Shown here piece after piece: positions 33,801 to 42,328 of a stretch of 63,671 nucleotides of DNA. The notes below the pieces were generated by a model, which saw only the letters and a program-made list of their open reading frames with translations, was not told the DNA's origin and ran no database searches. The translations under genes were made by a program, and so were the position numbers. Origin of the DNA: CAYNVS01 sp964400725 (GTDB lineage: Bacteria > Myxococcota_A > SURF-8 > CAYNVS01); assembly GCA_964400725.1 (NCBI GenBank), contig CAYNVS010000017.1, forward strand, positions 1 through 63,671. Reading direction: 5' to 3'. Numbering within the stretch: position 1 is the first letter of the stretch; every line of letters begins with the position of its first letter.

Positions 33801-35303
33801 GGGAGCCTCGGTATTTACCGCTCCCGAAGAAGTAAAGCACATATCATGCGTGTAGCCGGCGGGAAGTTTAACGACGGGATAATATTCGCACGGGTTAATT
33901 TCAACGCCGATGGGTTTGCCTTCGCCGTCGATTCCGTCTCTGAATTTATCGTAGGGCAAAAATTCCTGCGGGGCGAGAATGAATTTATCCGAGGGGTCTT
34001 TGAAGGCGTGTTTAGCAACCGCCGGATTGTCGCCGAGGCAGCGCTCTATCATCTCGGCTTGGGCTGCCGGAGTCATGTCGGCGAAATTTTTAAAGTTGTA
34101 AACGTCGGAAAGCGTTGGTTCGGACGATACAAGAGCTTTGTCTCCCGCGGCGCCCGTGCCGTCGTCGGCGTTGTTCAAGGCGTAGTAGGCTCTCTTGAAG
34201 GCGTCGTTGTAGTCGGCGGCTATGTCGCAGGCGGCCGGAATAAGGTACTTCGGCATGTTGGGCGACAGATAATAAGTGATTTTATTATCGCCGGTAATGT
34301 TAAAGTAATTGGCGTAGTAATGCACGCACTTATCGCGGATGCCCATTTCGGTGCAGTAATCGGTTTTGGTGGTGCGGAAATATCCGTACTTACGGTAAAT
34401 CTCATCCTGCATGTCGATTGGAACGAAGCCGTGATCGTTGAGCAGCCCCTTTTTCGGAGCGACGGCTTTCGTCTCAAGGCTGTCGATGGCGACGAAGTGA
34501 TGGCGGTACTTAATTCTGGCCGGCTCGCGGTTGATGAACCAGAAGACGTCTCCCCAGTTGTAAATGCCGTTCCAGTTGGCGTTCGGGGTGAACATTTCCT
34601 CGGTGTAGAAGTTCATTTCTTCAACCGTATTAATGCGATTTTCCTCGTCGATTTTAAGCGTGCGCCAAGTGCGCGGATTTAAATAGTTACCTTCAATGTC
34701 GTAGAACTCCATGCGGGTGTAGGCGGTCATCGGCTCGCGATGAAACGGATTCTCCCATTCGGTCGACATATTCAGGTTGTCCAACTCGAAACTAGTGATG
34801 TAGTTGGTCGAGAAATCGATTACGAAGTAACGAGACTCGTACCATTCTCTATCGTGATTGGCCACGATGAGCGGCATATCTTCGCCGGTAGTAGCGTTGT
34901 CGGCGTAAGTAATGTCGAAATGGTCGGCGATGGGGAAAGCAAGAACCGGAGTGCGGTTCGGATTCGGAACGAGGTCGCCCGAAGGCGTGCTGTCGGGAAG
35001 AGTATCGTCGGGAGTAAGATAGGTGTCGAATTTATCGTGGATATTGTAGGCGATAAGCCAATTTTTAGTGATTTCCCATTTGATTATCTTCGCTTCGTTG
35101 GTTTCGCCTACGAACGTGTAATCAACCGTATAGGGAAGATCCACGATTGTCTGTTTGTAGAGGAATTCCCCTTCAAACATTTTTTTGTCAATCGCTTCCT
35201 TCGGAGAGCGGTCAATCGGATCGCGTTCTGTAACGCATCCGCCGATCCAAAGGAGAACGGACGACAGAACGAGAAAACTGAAAACCTTCTCAAACTTGTT
35301 CAT
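30834..35303 (-). CDS. giant zinc metalloprotease lipoprotein (HExxHxxGxxH)
   Basis: 1489 residues. GGAGGA lies before the ATG. The signal peptide ends in the lipobox IGGC with Val at +2. The catalytic motif HEIGHSIGLRH is at residues 796-806, with a Met-turn candidate 'YASVMDYQNE' about 120 residues later, so it belongs to the zincins. The surrounding 'EHEIGHSIGLRHNF' resembles the DUF4953/DUF5117 class of secreted metalloproteases found in Bacteroidota and Myxococcota. N-terminal 700 residues and C-terminal 500 residues are of unknown fold. The protein is much larger than most relatives. It is downstream of, and probably in one operon with, an outer-membrane barrel (74-nt gap without a terminator). 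Confidence 0.9.
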   Translation of the reverse strand: MNKFEKVFSFLVLSSVLLWIGGCVTERDPIDRSPKEAIDKKMFEGEFLYKQTIVDLPYTVDYTFVGETNEAKIIKWEITKNWLIAYNIHDKFDTYLTPDDTLPDSTPSGDLVPNPNRTPVLAFPIADHFDITYADNATTGEDMPLIVANHDREWYESRYFVIDFSTNYITSFELDNLNMSTEWENPFHREPMTAYTRMEFYDIEGNYLNPRTWRTLKIDEENRINTVEEMNFYTEEMFTPNANWNGIYNWGDVFWFINREPARIKYRHHFVAIDSLETKAVAPKKGLLNDHGFVPIDMQDEIYRKYGYFRTTKTDYCTEMGIRDKCVHYYANYFNITGDNKITYYLSPNMPKYLIPAACDIAADYNDAFKRAYYALNNADDGTGAAGDKALVSSEPTLSDVYNFKNFADMTPAAQAEMIERCLGDNPAVAKHAFKDPSDKFILAPQEFLPYDKFRDGIDGEGKPIGVEINPCEYYPVVKLPAGYTHDMCFTSSGAVNTEAPKFLAACVKDWTNLCEMSDGKPVIRYKHELGSIRDSFIYWVDVPTEYGILGVAQWTANPETGQTYSGVGHIAGWVVYWQLVYALDLYDILAGYKTIDNVMYPDYGTPVQKFVETVQLPYKGPNNTGMEMTPEQKLEFDAKFANKTSLDMVKELQTKFRSLKGRLDINAVKGTKFEKYMRPSSYVDYLSDGAEEGVSDELLGMADPTKLFDVNSLMEMKRRNELLTQRCYFQPEWLDGVVALYVAEKMKDVDKLKQDLLAKNSGMSEADAYKQAYETVRETVRLEFTAITFKGVAEHEIGHSIGLRHNFKSSADQHSYKGNAWWDKGEPTQYWEERNKLDPKVDEFIAEYKNLYGAAPSGKQIYDFKHGQNPECIKENPNSKLCGFNTMAEKYMYASVMDYQNEAYIHSVGLGKYDYAAIKYVYGRAFEKYAIDSSDNTKLIRKSYQWADKKGGLKTVEGKIELRCNDYPDHVYDWDKRCPGGFYYEVLDPVAKVNVTENGDAVPYIFSPDEYRWEDPMTDVFDAGANLRDSIRYKADMYNQFYYYRFFRRGNPKFDSKQHFHYGYFGKIMRFFKFVHPGLDFNYNLFYHKDFTAVMIDQQSWQYKEYVAALKGDESNLVPGGPGDHLVAAMEGFNFLMSDVVYRPDVGRFLKMESDADATKEYWIENPGYPDEILDKYFPGQIIDVGPNIGRYHRNRWDIQDDTRIMEPKMTRMGFTVEQEAAIFCLLNTGWFTEKYGRESMANSLSYLSDGYYNALANMMADITMEDHVLTFAPYCVVEDSSTNPVTRKIVKVQPPLSATYLWGTQDRFKVPINPYEPPAYSMCDQLSDPAKNLKALPMHAGWIYFDRLTPSFWAMFSMSNTAADLSVMQLFTTDVIDATAYDAKHCTPTDNTGCGPYKPIDPAKEVEFLNVNGRYYFRARKADTLSVVTPAYEAVKQAAMLEAQCDRAHMDLCSSSVITGMEHIEATLLNNNSFAKFWIDITANEMW

Positions 35304-35377
35304 TTAGTCCTCCAACTAGTGATTTATCTCGGTGCAACCATTTAACGACATTTATTAAACGTTATACCTGACGCTTC

Positions 35378-36466
35378 CTATATGGAAGCGTTTATACCGA
35401 AGTAAATTTGCGTGTAAAGCGGGTCAAACGGCGTAATGCGGTCGTCTCCGAAGCCGCCGTTATGGCGCTCGGGACCGTCCGTGGTAAAGCCTAAGGACAC
35501 GCCGAATTTATCGAGAATGAAAACGCCCGTCTCGGCTAAAGAGTAGCCGAGTTCGCCGGCAAACGTCCAGCCGATTCTGGGAGTTTTTTTAAAATCGCCC
35601 TTATCGCCTTCGTATAAAACGCCGTAGCCGTCCGCGTTGTAAAGCCATACCCTTTTTACCGCCACGCTCGCCATTGCCGAAAAGCCCCATTTGGCGAATG
35701 TAAGAACCGTGGCGTCCGCGATTATAAACTGAGAGTTGGCTACGAAATAAGTCGATTCTTCCTGAAGCTCGCGGTAATCGTGCGAGTGAAAATTTTGTTG
35801 AAAGGTTATTTTATTGCTGATTGAAAAGTCGTAAATTTTAAAACCTAGTTTTAGGCCGGGCTTATAAGCGAACCGCCAGCCGGGAACCTGTCCGGAATAT
35901 TTGCTCGTGCTGGGAATGGTAAAACTCAGCGAAGCGCTGTTTGTGAACATTATATCCTTCCCCATCAGTTCGATTGGATATATCGGCCTGCCTATATTAA
36001 CGATAAGCGGATCCATGTCCGTGAGGCTGAAGTCCTTCGTCGGTTCGGTTCTGTTGACGTCGAAGCCGGAGCCGTAAGTCGAGCTCGTAACGCGATCGTA
36101 ATCGAGGTTGTAAGAAAAGCCGAGGTGCAAATCGACCTTGAATTTAAAAGGAAGGTCGAAAGCCGGATCAACCGAGAAGGCGTGCGAGAGCGATTTACGC
36201 TCTTTGGCGACGTTGTGCGAAAACTGGTAGGAGACGTTTATAGTCCACCACGCAGGCTCTTTCTCTTTTTCTTCGGAATCCTTCTTCACTTCGGATTTGT
36301 CTGAGCCTTCTTCGGCTTTCTTATCGCCTTCCTCGTTCATTTTATTAATTTTTTCTTTGGCGTCCTGCGCCTGCTTGTCGAGGTTTTTCTCCTCGGCGTC
36401 GGCCGCGTACGCGGATGCGCAGAAAAAGGCAAATACGACTGCCGTTATAGCGATTGCATACCGCAT
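35378..36466 (-). CDS. outer-membrane barrel protein with charged N-terminal linker
   Basis: 362 residues from the ATG at 36466; AAAGGAAACGAG precedes it, and the longer frame to 36511 lacks a Shine-Dalgarno and a signal sequence. The signal peptide ends in ASAYA. Residues about 22-70 are a Lys/Glu-rich, probably coiled segment. The rest is made of alternating strands ('FKVDLHLGFSYNLDYDRV', 'WTFAGELGYSLAETGVF') ending in 'YTQIYFGINASI', fitting a barrel of 12 or so strands. It is the first gene of the unit that contains the zincin, and could be its outer-membrane partner (context only). Confidence 0.8.
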   Translation of the reverse strand: MRYAIAITAVVFAFFCASAYAADAEEKNLDKQAQDAKEKINKMNEEGDKKAEEGSDKSEVKKDSEEKEKEPAWWTINVSYQFSHNVAKERKSLSHAFSVDPAFDLPFKFKVDLHLGFSYNLDYDRVTSSTYGSGFDVNRTEPTKDFSLTDMDPLIVNIGRPIYPIELMGKDIMFTNSASLSFTIPSTSKYSGQVPGWRFAYKPGLKLGFKIYDFSISNKITFQQNFHSHDYRELQEESTYFVANSQFIIADATVLTFAKWGFSAMASVAVKRVWLYNADGYGVLYEGDKGDFKKTPRIGWTFAGELGYSLAETGVFILDKFGVSLGFTTDGPERHNGGFGDDRITPFDPLYTQIYFGINASI

Positions 36467-36542
36467 AGTCTCGTTTCCTTTCGCTTCGCTGATGTATAGA
36501 ACTGCTGCCAAACCAAACCTGACAACTGTCTTTCAACTTACA

Positions 36543-36571
36543 ATTAAGCTACGACTTTCAACTTATGTCAA
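36543..36571 (-). promoter_or_regulatory. promoter of the barrel-zincin operon, with direct repeats
   Basis: On the minus strand, TTGACA (36571-36566), 17 nt, CTTAAT (36548-36543). The 11-mer TAAGTTGAAAG occurs twice in the same orientation (36565-36555 and 36540-36530), 25 nt apart, inside the spacer and just after the -10. It may be an activator or repressor site. The 355-nt gap 36467-36821 otherwise holds this promoter, the divergent one at 36736 and a weak hairpin. Confidence 0.55.
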
Positions 36572-36735
36572 TAAAAATTTATCTTGTCAAAGAAAAAAAA
36601 TTACGCTCCGCGTCAAATTGTCGCCAAGCGGCGGAAAACGAGCTCGGAAGCCGCTAATAAGCGTTTTGTTTCAAACGGGATAACCGACCGCTTTTAGGCG
36701 GTTTTATGAATAAATTAGAGAGCGCGCAAATAATA

Positions 36736-36764
36736 TTGCCGCATTGTTAAGAATTTGTTAAAAT
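36736..36764 (+). promoter_or_regulatory. promoter of the metallophosphoesterase gene
   Basis: TTGCCG (36736-36741), 17 nt, TAAAAT (36759-36764), 57 nt before the ATG. Confidence 0.55.
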
Positions 36765-36821
36765 ATTTTTCCGCCCCATAACGAGGCGAACGTTAATTTT
36801 TTTCCGAAAGGCCGCCGCGAT

Positions 36822-38555
36822 ATGCGTAAAATTTTTATTTACGGAATTATTTTTATGTCCATAACGCTCGCCTTCGGCGCCGCCAACGCCGACAACGCGC
36901 AATGGAAACAGCCTGCCTATTCGGCTGACGGCTCTAAAACTTTTTGGTTCTTGCAAATTTCCGACACCCACGTTTCAACCTTCCTAGCCCCCGATTACGC
37001 GGCGCGCCTGAAATGGGCTTTAAGCGAAGGCGTTTCCGTCGTAAATCCTCGCTTCGTCGTCAACACCGGAGACTTGACAGACTCCACCAACGGTTTCGTT
37101 TACGGTACCGGCCCGCATGAAGACGAATATATTGAATATAGAGGCTATCTCGACGAGGCGGGAATGCGGAGCGACTTTTACTTCGACGTGCCGGGCAATC
37201 ACGACGCTTACGGAAACGCCGCTCTGCCATATTATTATAAATGGGCTCTGTCCGGCAGTTTCTTCAACACAACGCAGCCGCACTGGGCTCTCGATTTTAC
37301 GTACGGGCGATTTCACTTCCTTGGCGTAGCCACGCCCAACGACGACAGCGCGCAGTGGCCTACAGACCACGCAATCGTAACCGCGGAAGAAAGAGACGAA
37401 CTGCTCGCCAACATTAACAAAGCGGGCGATTGCGCGTTTTCAATGGCGTTCGGACATCACGATTACAAAAACGAAACCGGCGGAGCCGAAACGGCGGCGC
37501 TCTTCGCGGGGAACAAAGTTTTTTACTACGCGCACGGCCACGAACACGACATCGGCGTTAGAATGACGTCCGACGGCATTCTCCGGTTCCGCATCAATTC
37601 GCTTGGACAGAAGAGCGACAATAATTTCGTCGTCTTCGCGGTTGACAACTACGCCGTCAGCTGGGGCGCGACGGATCATAAAAACCCGTGGCCTTTGGCC
37701 GTCATCACCGCGCCGGTAAACGCGGTCTTCGCCGCCGGAACCGACTCGCAGGTTGACAACCCGCACGCTCCGATAGTGCCGAAATCGTGCGCAAACGCGC
37801 CCGTACGCGCGTTGGTCTTCGATAAAACGCCGCCTTTGTCGGTTTCGTTTAAAATCGACGGCGGGCAGTTCAAGCCGATGGCGAATAACCAAGCCAATAA
37901 AATGCAGTACCGCGCCAAATTCGACGCGACGGCGCTTTCTGCAAATATTCACGTTTTAACCGTGGAAGTAAACGGCGAGCGCAAGAGAAGTTTTGAAAGC
38001 CGTTTTCTGGTTGCGGACGCCCCCTGCGACGTCGGCGCCGAGGACGACGGTTCGCCGCTGGAAGGCGGAACGGTCGTAACCTTCCCGCCCGACGCGCCGG
38101 TTGACGGGGACGAAGAGACCGCGGAGATTGAACAAGCCGCAGAAGAGGAGCCGATTGCCGAGAACGAACCCGAAGCGGAACCGGAAATCGAAACTAACGA
38201 AGTAGAGACGGAGTCTGCGAACGACGAACCGGCTGAAAACGCGGAAAACGTTTGCGTCAACGACGCGCTGAAGTGCGACGGCTCGAAAATAATGATTTGT
38301 ATGAACGGCGAGCGCTGGGAAAAGAGCGTCGATTGCGCGACCGCCGGAACGACCTGCGAGGAACCCGCCCACTGCAAGGAGCTTACGACGGACGGCGACG
38401 CGGAAAATTCGGAAGCGGCGGAAACGGAATATCCGGTCGATAAAGCAGGGTCAAAGAGCGACGGCTGCGCGGGCGCGAATTACGGCGCGCCGATTGCATT
38501 AATAGGCGCGGTTATATTGCTAATGAAAAGGCGTAAAACGACGCGGAATATTTAA
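36822..38555 (+). CDS. secreted metallophosphoesterase with C-terminal GCAG/TM/basic anchor
   Basis: 577 residues. The signal peptide ends near ANA. The calcineurin-like phosphoesterase domain is complete: 'QISDTHVS' (D-x-H), 'NTGDLTD' (GD), 'VPGNHDAYG' (GNHD), 'AFGHHDY' and 'YAHGHEHD'. A beta-sandwich-like region follows (about 300-400), then DGD-acidic linkers around a small Cys-containing segment ('CVNDALKCDGSKIMICMNGE'). The C-terminus 'KSDGCAGANYGAPIALIG...' is a Gly-Cys motif, a hydrophobic stretch and Arg/Lys-rich tail, like MYXO-CTERM-type sorting signals. It is probably surface-exposed; the phosphoester substrate is unknown. Similarity to TMEM62/DNA-repair exonuclease-type calcineurins is generic. 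Confidence 0.9.
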   Translation: MRKIFIYGIIFMSITLAFGAANADNAQWKQPAYSADGSKTFWFLQISDTHVSTFLAPDYAARLKWALSEGVSVVNPRFVVNTGDLTDSTNGFVYGTGPHEDEYIEYRGYLDEAGMRSDFYFDVPGNHDAYGNAALPYYYKWALSGSFFNTTQPHWALDFTYGRFHFLGVATPNDDSAQWPTDHAIVTAEERDELLANINKAGDCAFSMAFGHHDYKNETGGAETAALFAGNKVFYYAHGHEHDIGVRMTSDGILRFRINSLGQKSDNNFVVFAVDNYAVSWGATDHKNPWPLAVITAPVNAVFAAGTDSQVDNPHAPIVPKSCANAPVRALVFDKTPPLSVSFKIDGGQFKPMANNQANKMQYRAKFDATALSANIHVLTVEVNGERKRSFESRFLVADAPCDVGAEDDGSPLEGGTVVTFPPDAPVDGDEETAEIEQAAEEEPIAENEPEAEPEIETNEVETESANDEPAENAENVCVNDALKCDGSKIMICMNGERWEKSVDCATAGTTCEEPAHCKELTTDGDAENSEAAETEYPVDKAGSKSDGCAGANYGAPIALIGAVILLMKRRKTTRNI

Positions 38556-38590
38556 ATTTTCAGATAAATAATTCATTGGGCGACAAAAGA

Positions 38591-40312
38591 TTATTTAATT
38601 ATAATCTTCTGCCCTACCTTCAGCGGCATGCTTTTTAATTTGTCGTTTTTCTTTATTATTTCATCCTTCTTCACGCCGTATTTGGCGGCTATTTCCTCAA
38701 GCGAATCGCCCTTCTGTACAGTGTAGCTCTTTTGCCCCTTTTGGTATTTGTCGGCGCGCATACCTTTGAACGGGTCTTTCTTTCCCATCTCGGCGCGGGC
38801 TTTCTTCAACACGCTCTTCCCTTTTTCATCCATCGAGTAGTTCGGGTCGGGCAGGAAACGCTCGATTTTGAGCGTCTGACCCGGCTGGAGCGAGTCCGGA
38901 TCGAGCATATCGTTCAGCTCGATTAGCCGTTTGACGGAACAACCGTAATACTTTGAAATCTTTTCTAAATTGTCGCCGAAGCGTACGGTGTATTTCTCAA
39001 TAATATAAACGCCCGGCCGCTCGTTCTTAGACTTGGCGTCCTTTGCGGAAGCCGGCTCTTTTTTCGCAACCTTCTTCGCTTCTTTTTTCTTGCTTTCAAC
39101 GACTTTCATCTTGTCGTTATTATTCATATTTTCCCATTTTTCCGCAAAGACGGCCGCGCGTCCCTTCGGGATGCGAACTGTATATATAACTCCGTCTTTT
39201 GGCACTCTTTTCCCCATAAACATCGGGTTGAGGTCGTGAATCGTCTCGTCGTCGCTATTGGACGCCTTTGCGATAGCCGAGAAAGTCGCCGGTCCTTCCA
39301 GTTTGATTTCGTCGTATTTAATCGGATTGTCTTCGACCGAACGCAGGCCGTATTTTTCAGGGTCGTGAGCGATGATCAGCGCCGCGATAAACTTTGGAAC
39401 GTAAAGACGCGTTTCCATACGCAGGTGATTATACTGAGAAATTTGCCAAAAATCGCGCGCGCCGTATTTGTCCACGGCTCTGTCGATGCGCACCGGTCCC
39501 GCGTTATAGCCGCCCAACGCCAAATACCAGTCGCCGAAACGGTCGAACAACCATTTTAAGTGTTTGGCCGCCGCCCTAGTCGAAAGTTCAAAGTCGCGAC
39601 GCTCGTCGATGTCCTTGGCAATTCGCAAACCGCAAATTTTGCCGGTTCCTTTAATGAACTGCCACATGCCCACGGCGCGGGCGCGGCTTTTTGCGTGAAG
39701 CGCAAAACCGCTTTCTATTAATGGTAAGTACGCCAAGTCCTGCGGAACGCCTTCTTCCTTTAAAATTTGGCGTATCATCGGAAGGTATTTTGAGGCGCGT
39801 TCGAGGTAAATAGCGAAATGCTTTTTACCGCGTCCGCTATAAAAATCTATCCAAGATTCAACTTGTTGGTTATATACTATAGGAAAGTCGAAATCTTTTG
39901 CGTTGTAACTATATTTCCATGCGGATGCCGCCTTTTGTTTGCCTCCAAGTTTGCTTTTCAGCGCGTCGGTCGAAAGGAGCTTGGAGTGCTCAAGCATCGG
40001 AAGATAACCTTTGCCCGCGTTGCGCTTGCGATCGGCGTTTGTTTCCGTCGTTAGCTCCGACATTCCGGTTTCGCCGATAATCCCCTTAGCCTGCCATTCT
40101 TCCAGAACTTCTTTGTCCATTTCCTCCAAGACTATTTTTTCCTCGGAGGGGGTTTCGCCGTCGGCGTCGTCCTCGTCAACCTCGGCGCCTTCGCCGTTAT
40201 CCACGTTCGCCAAATCGTCAAGATTCAGCTTGGCCGCGTCGTTGGCCGCCGCGATAACGGGAAGAAAAAAGACAACAAGTACCAGGGGCAGAAAAAACAA
40301 CTTCTGTCTCAT
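38591..40312 (-). CDS. mltD: membrane-bound lytic murein transglycosylase D-like
   Basis: 573 residues from the ATG at 40312, where a signal peptide begins (the longer frame to 40405 runs through the promoter). The SLT goose-lysozyme-like domain has the catalytic Glu in 'LPLIESGFA' near residue 196, followed by 'AVGMWQFIKGTGK' and 'ALGGYNAGP'. Two LysM peptidoglycan-binding modules at about 437-483 and 529-573 ('YTVQKGDSLEEIAAKYGV'). An acidic linker with 'DGETPSEE' precedes the catalytic domain. No lipobox is evident, in contrast to E. coli MltD. It cleaves glycan strands during wall turnover. Confidence 0.93.
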   Translation of the reverse strand: MRQKLFFLPLVLVVFFLPVIAAANDAAKLNLDDLANVDNGEGAEVDEDDADGETPSEEKIVLEEMDKEVLEEWQAKGIIGETGMSELTTETNADRKRNAGKGYLPMLEHSKLLSTDALKSKLGGKQKAASAWKYSYNAKDFDFPIVYNQQVESWIDFYSGRGKKHFAIYLERASKYLPMIRQILKEEGVPQDLAYLPLIESGFALHAKSRARAVGMWQFIKGTGKICGLRIAKDIDERRDFELSTRAAAKHLKWLFDRFGDWYLALGGYNAGPVRIDRAVDKYGARDFWQISQYNHLRMETRLYVPKFIAALIIAHDPEKYGLRSVEDNPIKYDEIKLEGPATFSAIAKASNSDDETIHDLNPMFMGKRVPKDGVIYTVRIPKGRAAVFAEKWENMNNNDKMKVVESKKKEAKKVAKKEPASAKDAKSKNERPGVYIIEKYTVRFGDNLEKISKYYGCSVKRLIELNDMLDPDSLQPGQTLKIERFLPDPNYSMDEKGKSVLKKARAEMGKKDPFKGMRADKYQKGQKSYTVQKGDSLEEIAAKYGVKKDEIIKKNDKLKSMPLKVGQKIIIK

Positions 40313-40364
40313 AGCGCTCGACCTTTTTCTTTCGTGCAAAAGACTTACAACAGACGCTAGGTGG

Positions 40365-40393
40365 AGTATATTAAAAACAAACCGGTCATGCAA
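40365..40393 (-). promoter_or_regulatory. promoter of mltD
   Basis: On the minus strand, TTGCAT (40393-40388), 17 nt, TATACT (40370-40365), 52 nt upstream of the ATG. A 12-bp palindrome GTTATTAATAAC lies further upstream (40436-40447), with no assigned role. Confidence 0.72.
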
Positions 40394-40498
40394 GTTTTTT
40401 TTCACCCCTCCGCAAATCTACGAGAAATTTTAACTGTTATTAATAACTGTACGATATTATTGACAAATATCAATCATTACCTATAATTACAAACTGCG

Positions 40499-42310
40499 TT
40501 AATTTAACAATTTATTTGTCAATTCTTGGCGTCCGGATACGCGTAAAGCCTCCATAATCAGCGGCTTCGATTCCGGCAGATGATACAGAATTAATGCCTT
40601 CTGAATATTCTTCATTCTGTCCTTTTTCTCGACGTAAACCGGCTGCAACGTAGATGGGTCAAGGCCGGTAGCGTACATTACCGAGCTGGCCGTGCCCGGC
40701 GTGGGGGTGAAAATCTGGCACTGCTCCGCTTTTATGCCGCGCTCTTTCATAAACAAAGCAAGGTCTATCATGTCGTCAAGCGCGCACCCCGGATGAGCGG
40801 CCATGAGATAGGGCAAAACATACTGTTTTTTACCCGCGTTTTTAACTATTTTTCCATGCGCTTCTATAAATTTCGTAAAATCCGGGCCGCATTTACGCAT
40901 GAATTTTAAAACCGAAGCGGTCATATGCTCCGGCGCAACCTTAAAAAAACCGCTCGTATGGTCGAGCGCAATCTTCCGCAACAGTTCCGGTTCTTCTAAA
41001 ATAAGGTCGTAACGGACGCCGGTTGTGATGAAAATATTCCTCGCGCCGCGCGTTTTAGATGCGCGTTTCAGCAGGTCGAGATATTTCGTCTGATCGGCGA
41101 CGAGGTTGGCGCACCGTTGCGGAAAGAGACAAGACGGGCGCGGGCAATCCTTAAATTCACGCTTGCACTCAAAGCCGTACATATTCGCCGAAGGCCCGCC
41201 TATGTCATTAATGGTACCGCGAAAATGCCGGTGGGCTATAATGGAATTCTCTTCCTTTATTATAGAGTCGGCGCCGCGGCTCGAAACCGCCTTCCCTTGA
41301 TGCGCGGTTATGGCGCAGAAAGCGCACCCTCCAACGCAGCCGCGATGACTTACGATTGAAAAGCGCACCTGTTCAAGCGCAGGAATACGCGCAAAGCCGT
41401 ACATCGGGTGGGCGTCGCGGGTAAACGGAAGTTCGTAAATTGCGTCCAGCTCCTCGCTTGTAAGCGGCGGCTGCGGTTCGTTGGCGATTACTCTCATGCC
41501 TGAACAGTCTTGAAATTGAACGCTTCCGTAAGTCCGCTCAAAAAGCGAAAACATTTTGGCAAACGCCTCTTTGCTCTTTTCAACTTCCTCGCAGCTTGGC
41601 AGTTCCACCGCGTTCTCCGGTTTAGGCGCGCTTTTGGGCGTTTTATACACGACTCCTTTTACGTCTTTAACCGCGTTGAGACGCTTTGCCTGCAACGCCA
41701 ATACTTCATGCAAATTATTAGCTACTGCATCTATCTCTTTTAATTTACTTGCTATTTCCAACAAGGCTCTCTCGCCCATACCAAAAACGCATATGTCGGC
41801 TCCGATGTCCATCATCAGGGGACGGCGAATTTTCTCGGAGACGAAATCGTAATGCGAGAAACGCCTTAAACTCGCCTCTAGACCGCCGGCGACAATGAAA
41901 ACGGACTTTCTAAACGCCGAACGTATCATTTGGCAGTAAACGGTTATAACCCTGTCGGGGCGCCCGCCCGCTTTGCCTCCCGGAGAGTAAGGGTCGTCGC
42001 TCCTCGGTTTGCGGGTTGGCGTGTAATTGGCGACCATCGAATCGAGGCTGCCGCATGTAACCGCAAAAAATAAATTCGGCGCGCCTAGTTGTGTTATCGA
42101 CTCCGGATTTTTAACGTCTGGTTGAGAGATAATTCCGACGCTATACCCTTCCCTCTCAAGCAGCCGTCCGAGAAGCGACGCGGCAAACGCCGGGTGATCG
42201 ACGTACGCGTCGGGGGTAATAAAAATTACGTCGAGCGCGTCGATTCCCCTTTCTTTCATGTCTTGTTTGCAAGTTGTAAGAAAACGCGAATACGATTTGC
42301 TATGGTTCAT
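40499..42310 (-). CDS. ygiQ: YgiQ family radical SAM protein
   Basis: 603 residues, the usual YgiQ length. N-terminal B12-binding-like Rossmann region ('DVIFITPDAYVDHPAF', 'GRLLEREGYSVGIISQP'), then a radical SAM core with the [4Fe-4S] motif CxxxCxFC in 'HRGCVGGCAFCAI' near residue 325. 'GGPSANMYG' and 'QIFTPTPGTASSVMYATG' are diagnostic of the family. The reaction is unknown in all organisms. Last gene of the sugar transferase-SNase-ygiQ run, 18 nt after the nuclease stop. Confidence 0.96.
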   Translation of the reverse strand: MNHSKSYSRFLTTCKQDMKERGIDALDVIFITPDAYVDHPAFAASLLGRLLEREGYSVGIISQPDVKNPESITQLGAPNLFFAVTCGSLDSMVANYTPTRKPRSDDPYSPGGKAGGRPDRVITVYCQMIRSAFRKSVFIVAGGLEASLRRFSHYDFVSEKIRRPLMMDIGADICVFGMGERALLEIASKLKEIDAVANNLHEVLALQAKRLNAVKDVKGVVYKTPKSAPKPENAVELPSCEEVEKSKEAFAKMFSLFERTYGSVQFQDCSGMRVIANEPQPPLTSEELDAIYELPFTRDAHPMYGFARIPALEQVRFSIVSHRGCVGGCAFCAITAHQGKAVSSRGADSIIKEENSIIAHRHFRGTINDIGGPSANMYGFECKREFKDCPRPSCLFPQRCANLVADQTKYLDLLKRASKTRGARNIFITTGVRYDLILEEPELLRKIALDHTSGFFKVAPEHMTASVLKFMRKCGPDFTKFIEAHGKIVKNAGKKQYVLPYLMAAHPGCALDDMIDLALFMKERGIKAEQCQIFTPTPGTASSVMYATGLDPSTLQPVYVEKKDRMKNIQKALILYHLPESKPLIMEALRVSGRQELTNKLLN

Positions 42311-42328
42311 TAGGTATTAACTTTTATT

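Noticed and set aside
36687..36706. Hairpin ACCGC-TTTTAG-GCGGT followed by TTTT
   Set aside because: Only five base pairs and no plus-strand gene in front of it, so terminator function is not supported.
38588..38609. Inverted repeat AAGATTAT/ATAATCTT at the mltD stop
   Set aside because: AT-only stem with no U-run, so it is not convincing as a terminator.
40436..40447. 12-bp palindrome GTTATTAATAAC in the ygiQ-mltD gap
   Set aside because: Pure AT-rich symmetry in an AT-rich gap, and no promoter element overlaps it.
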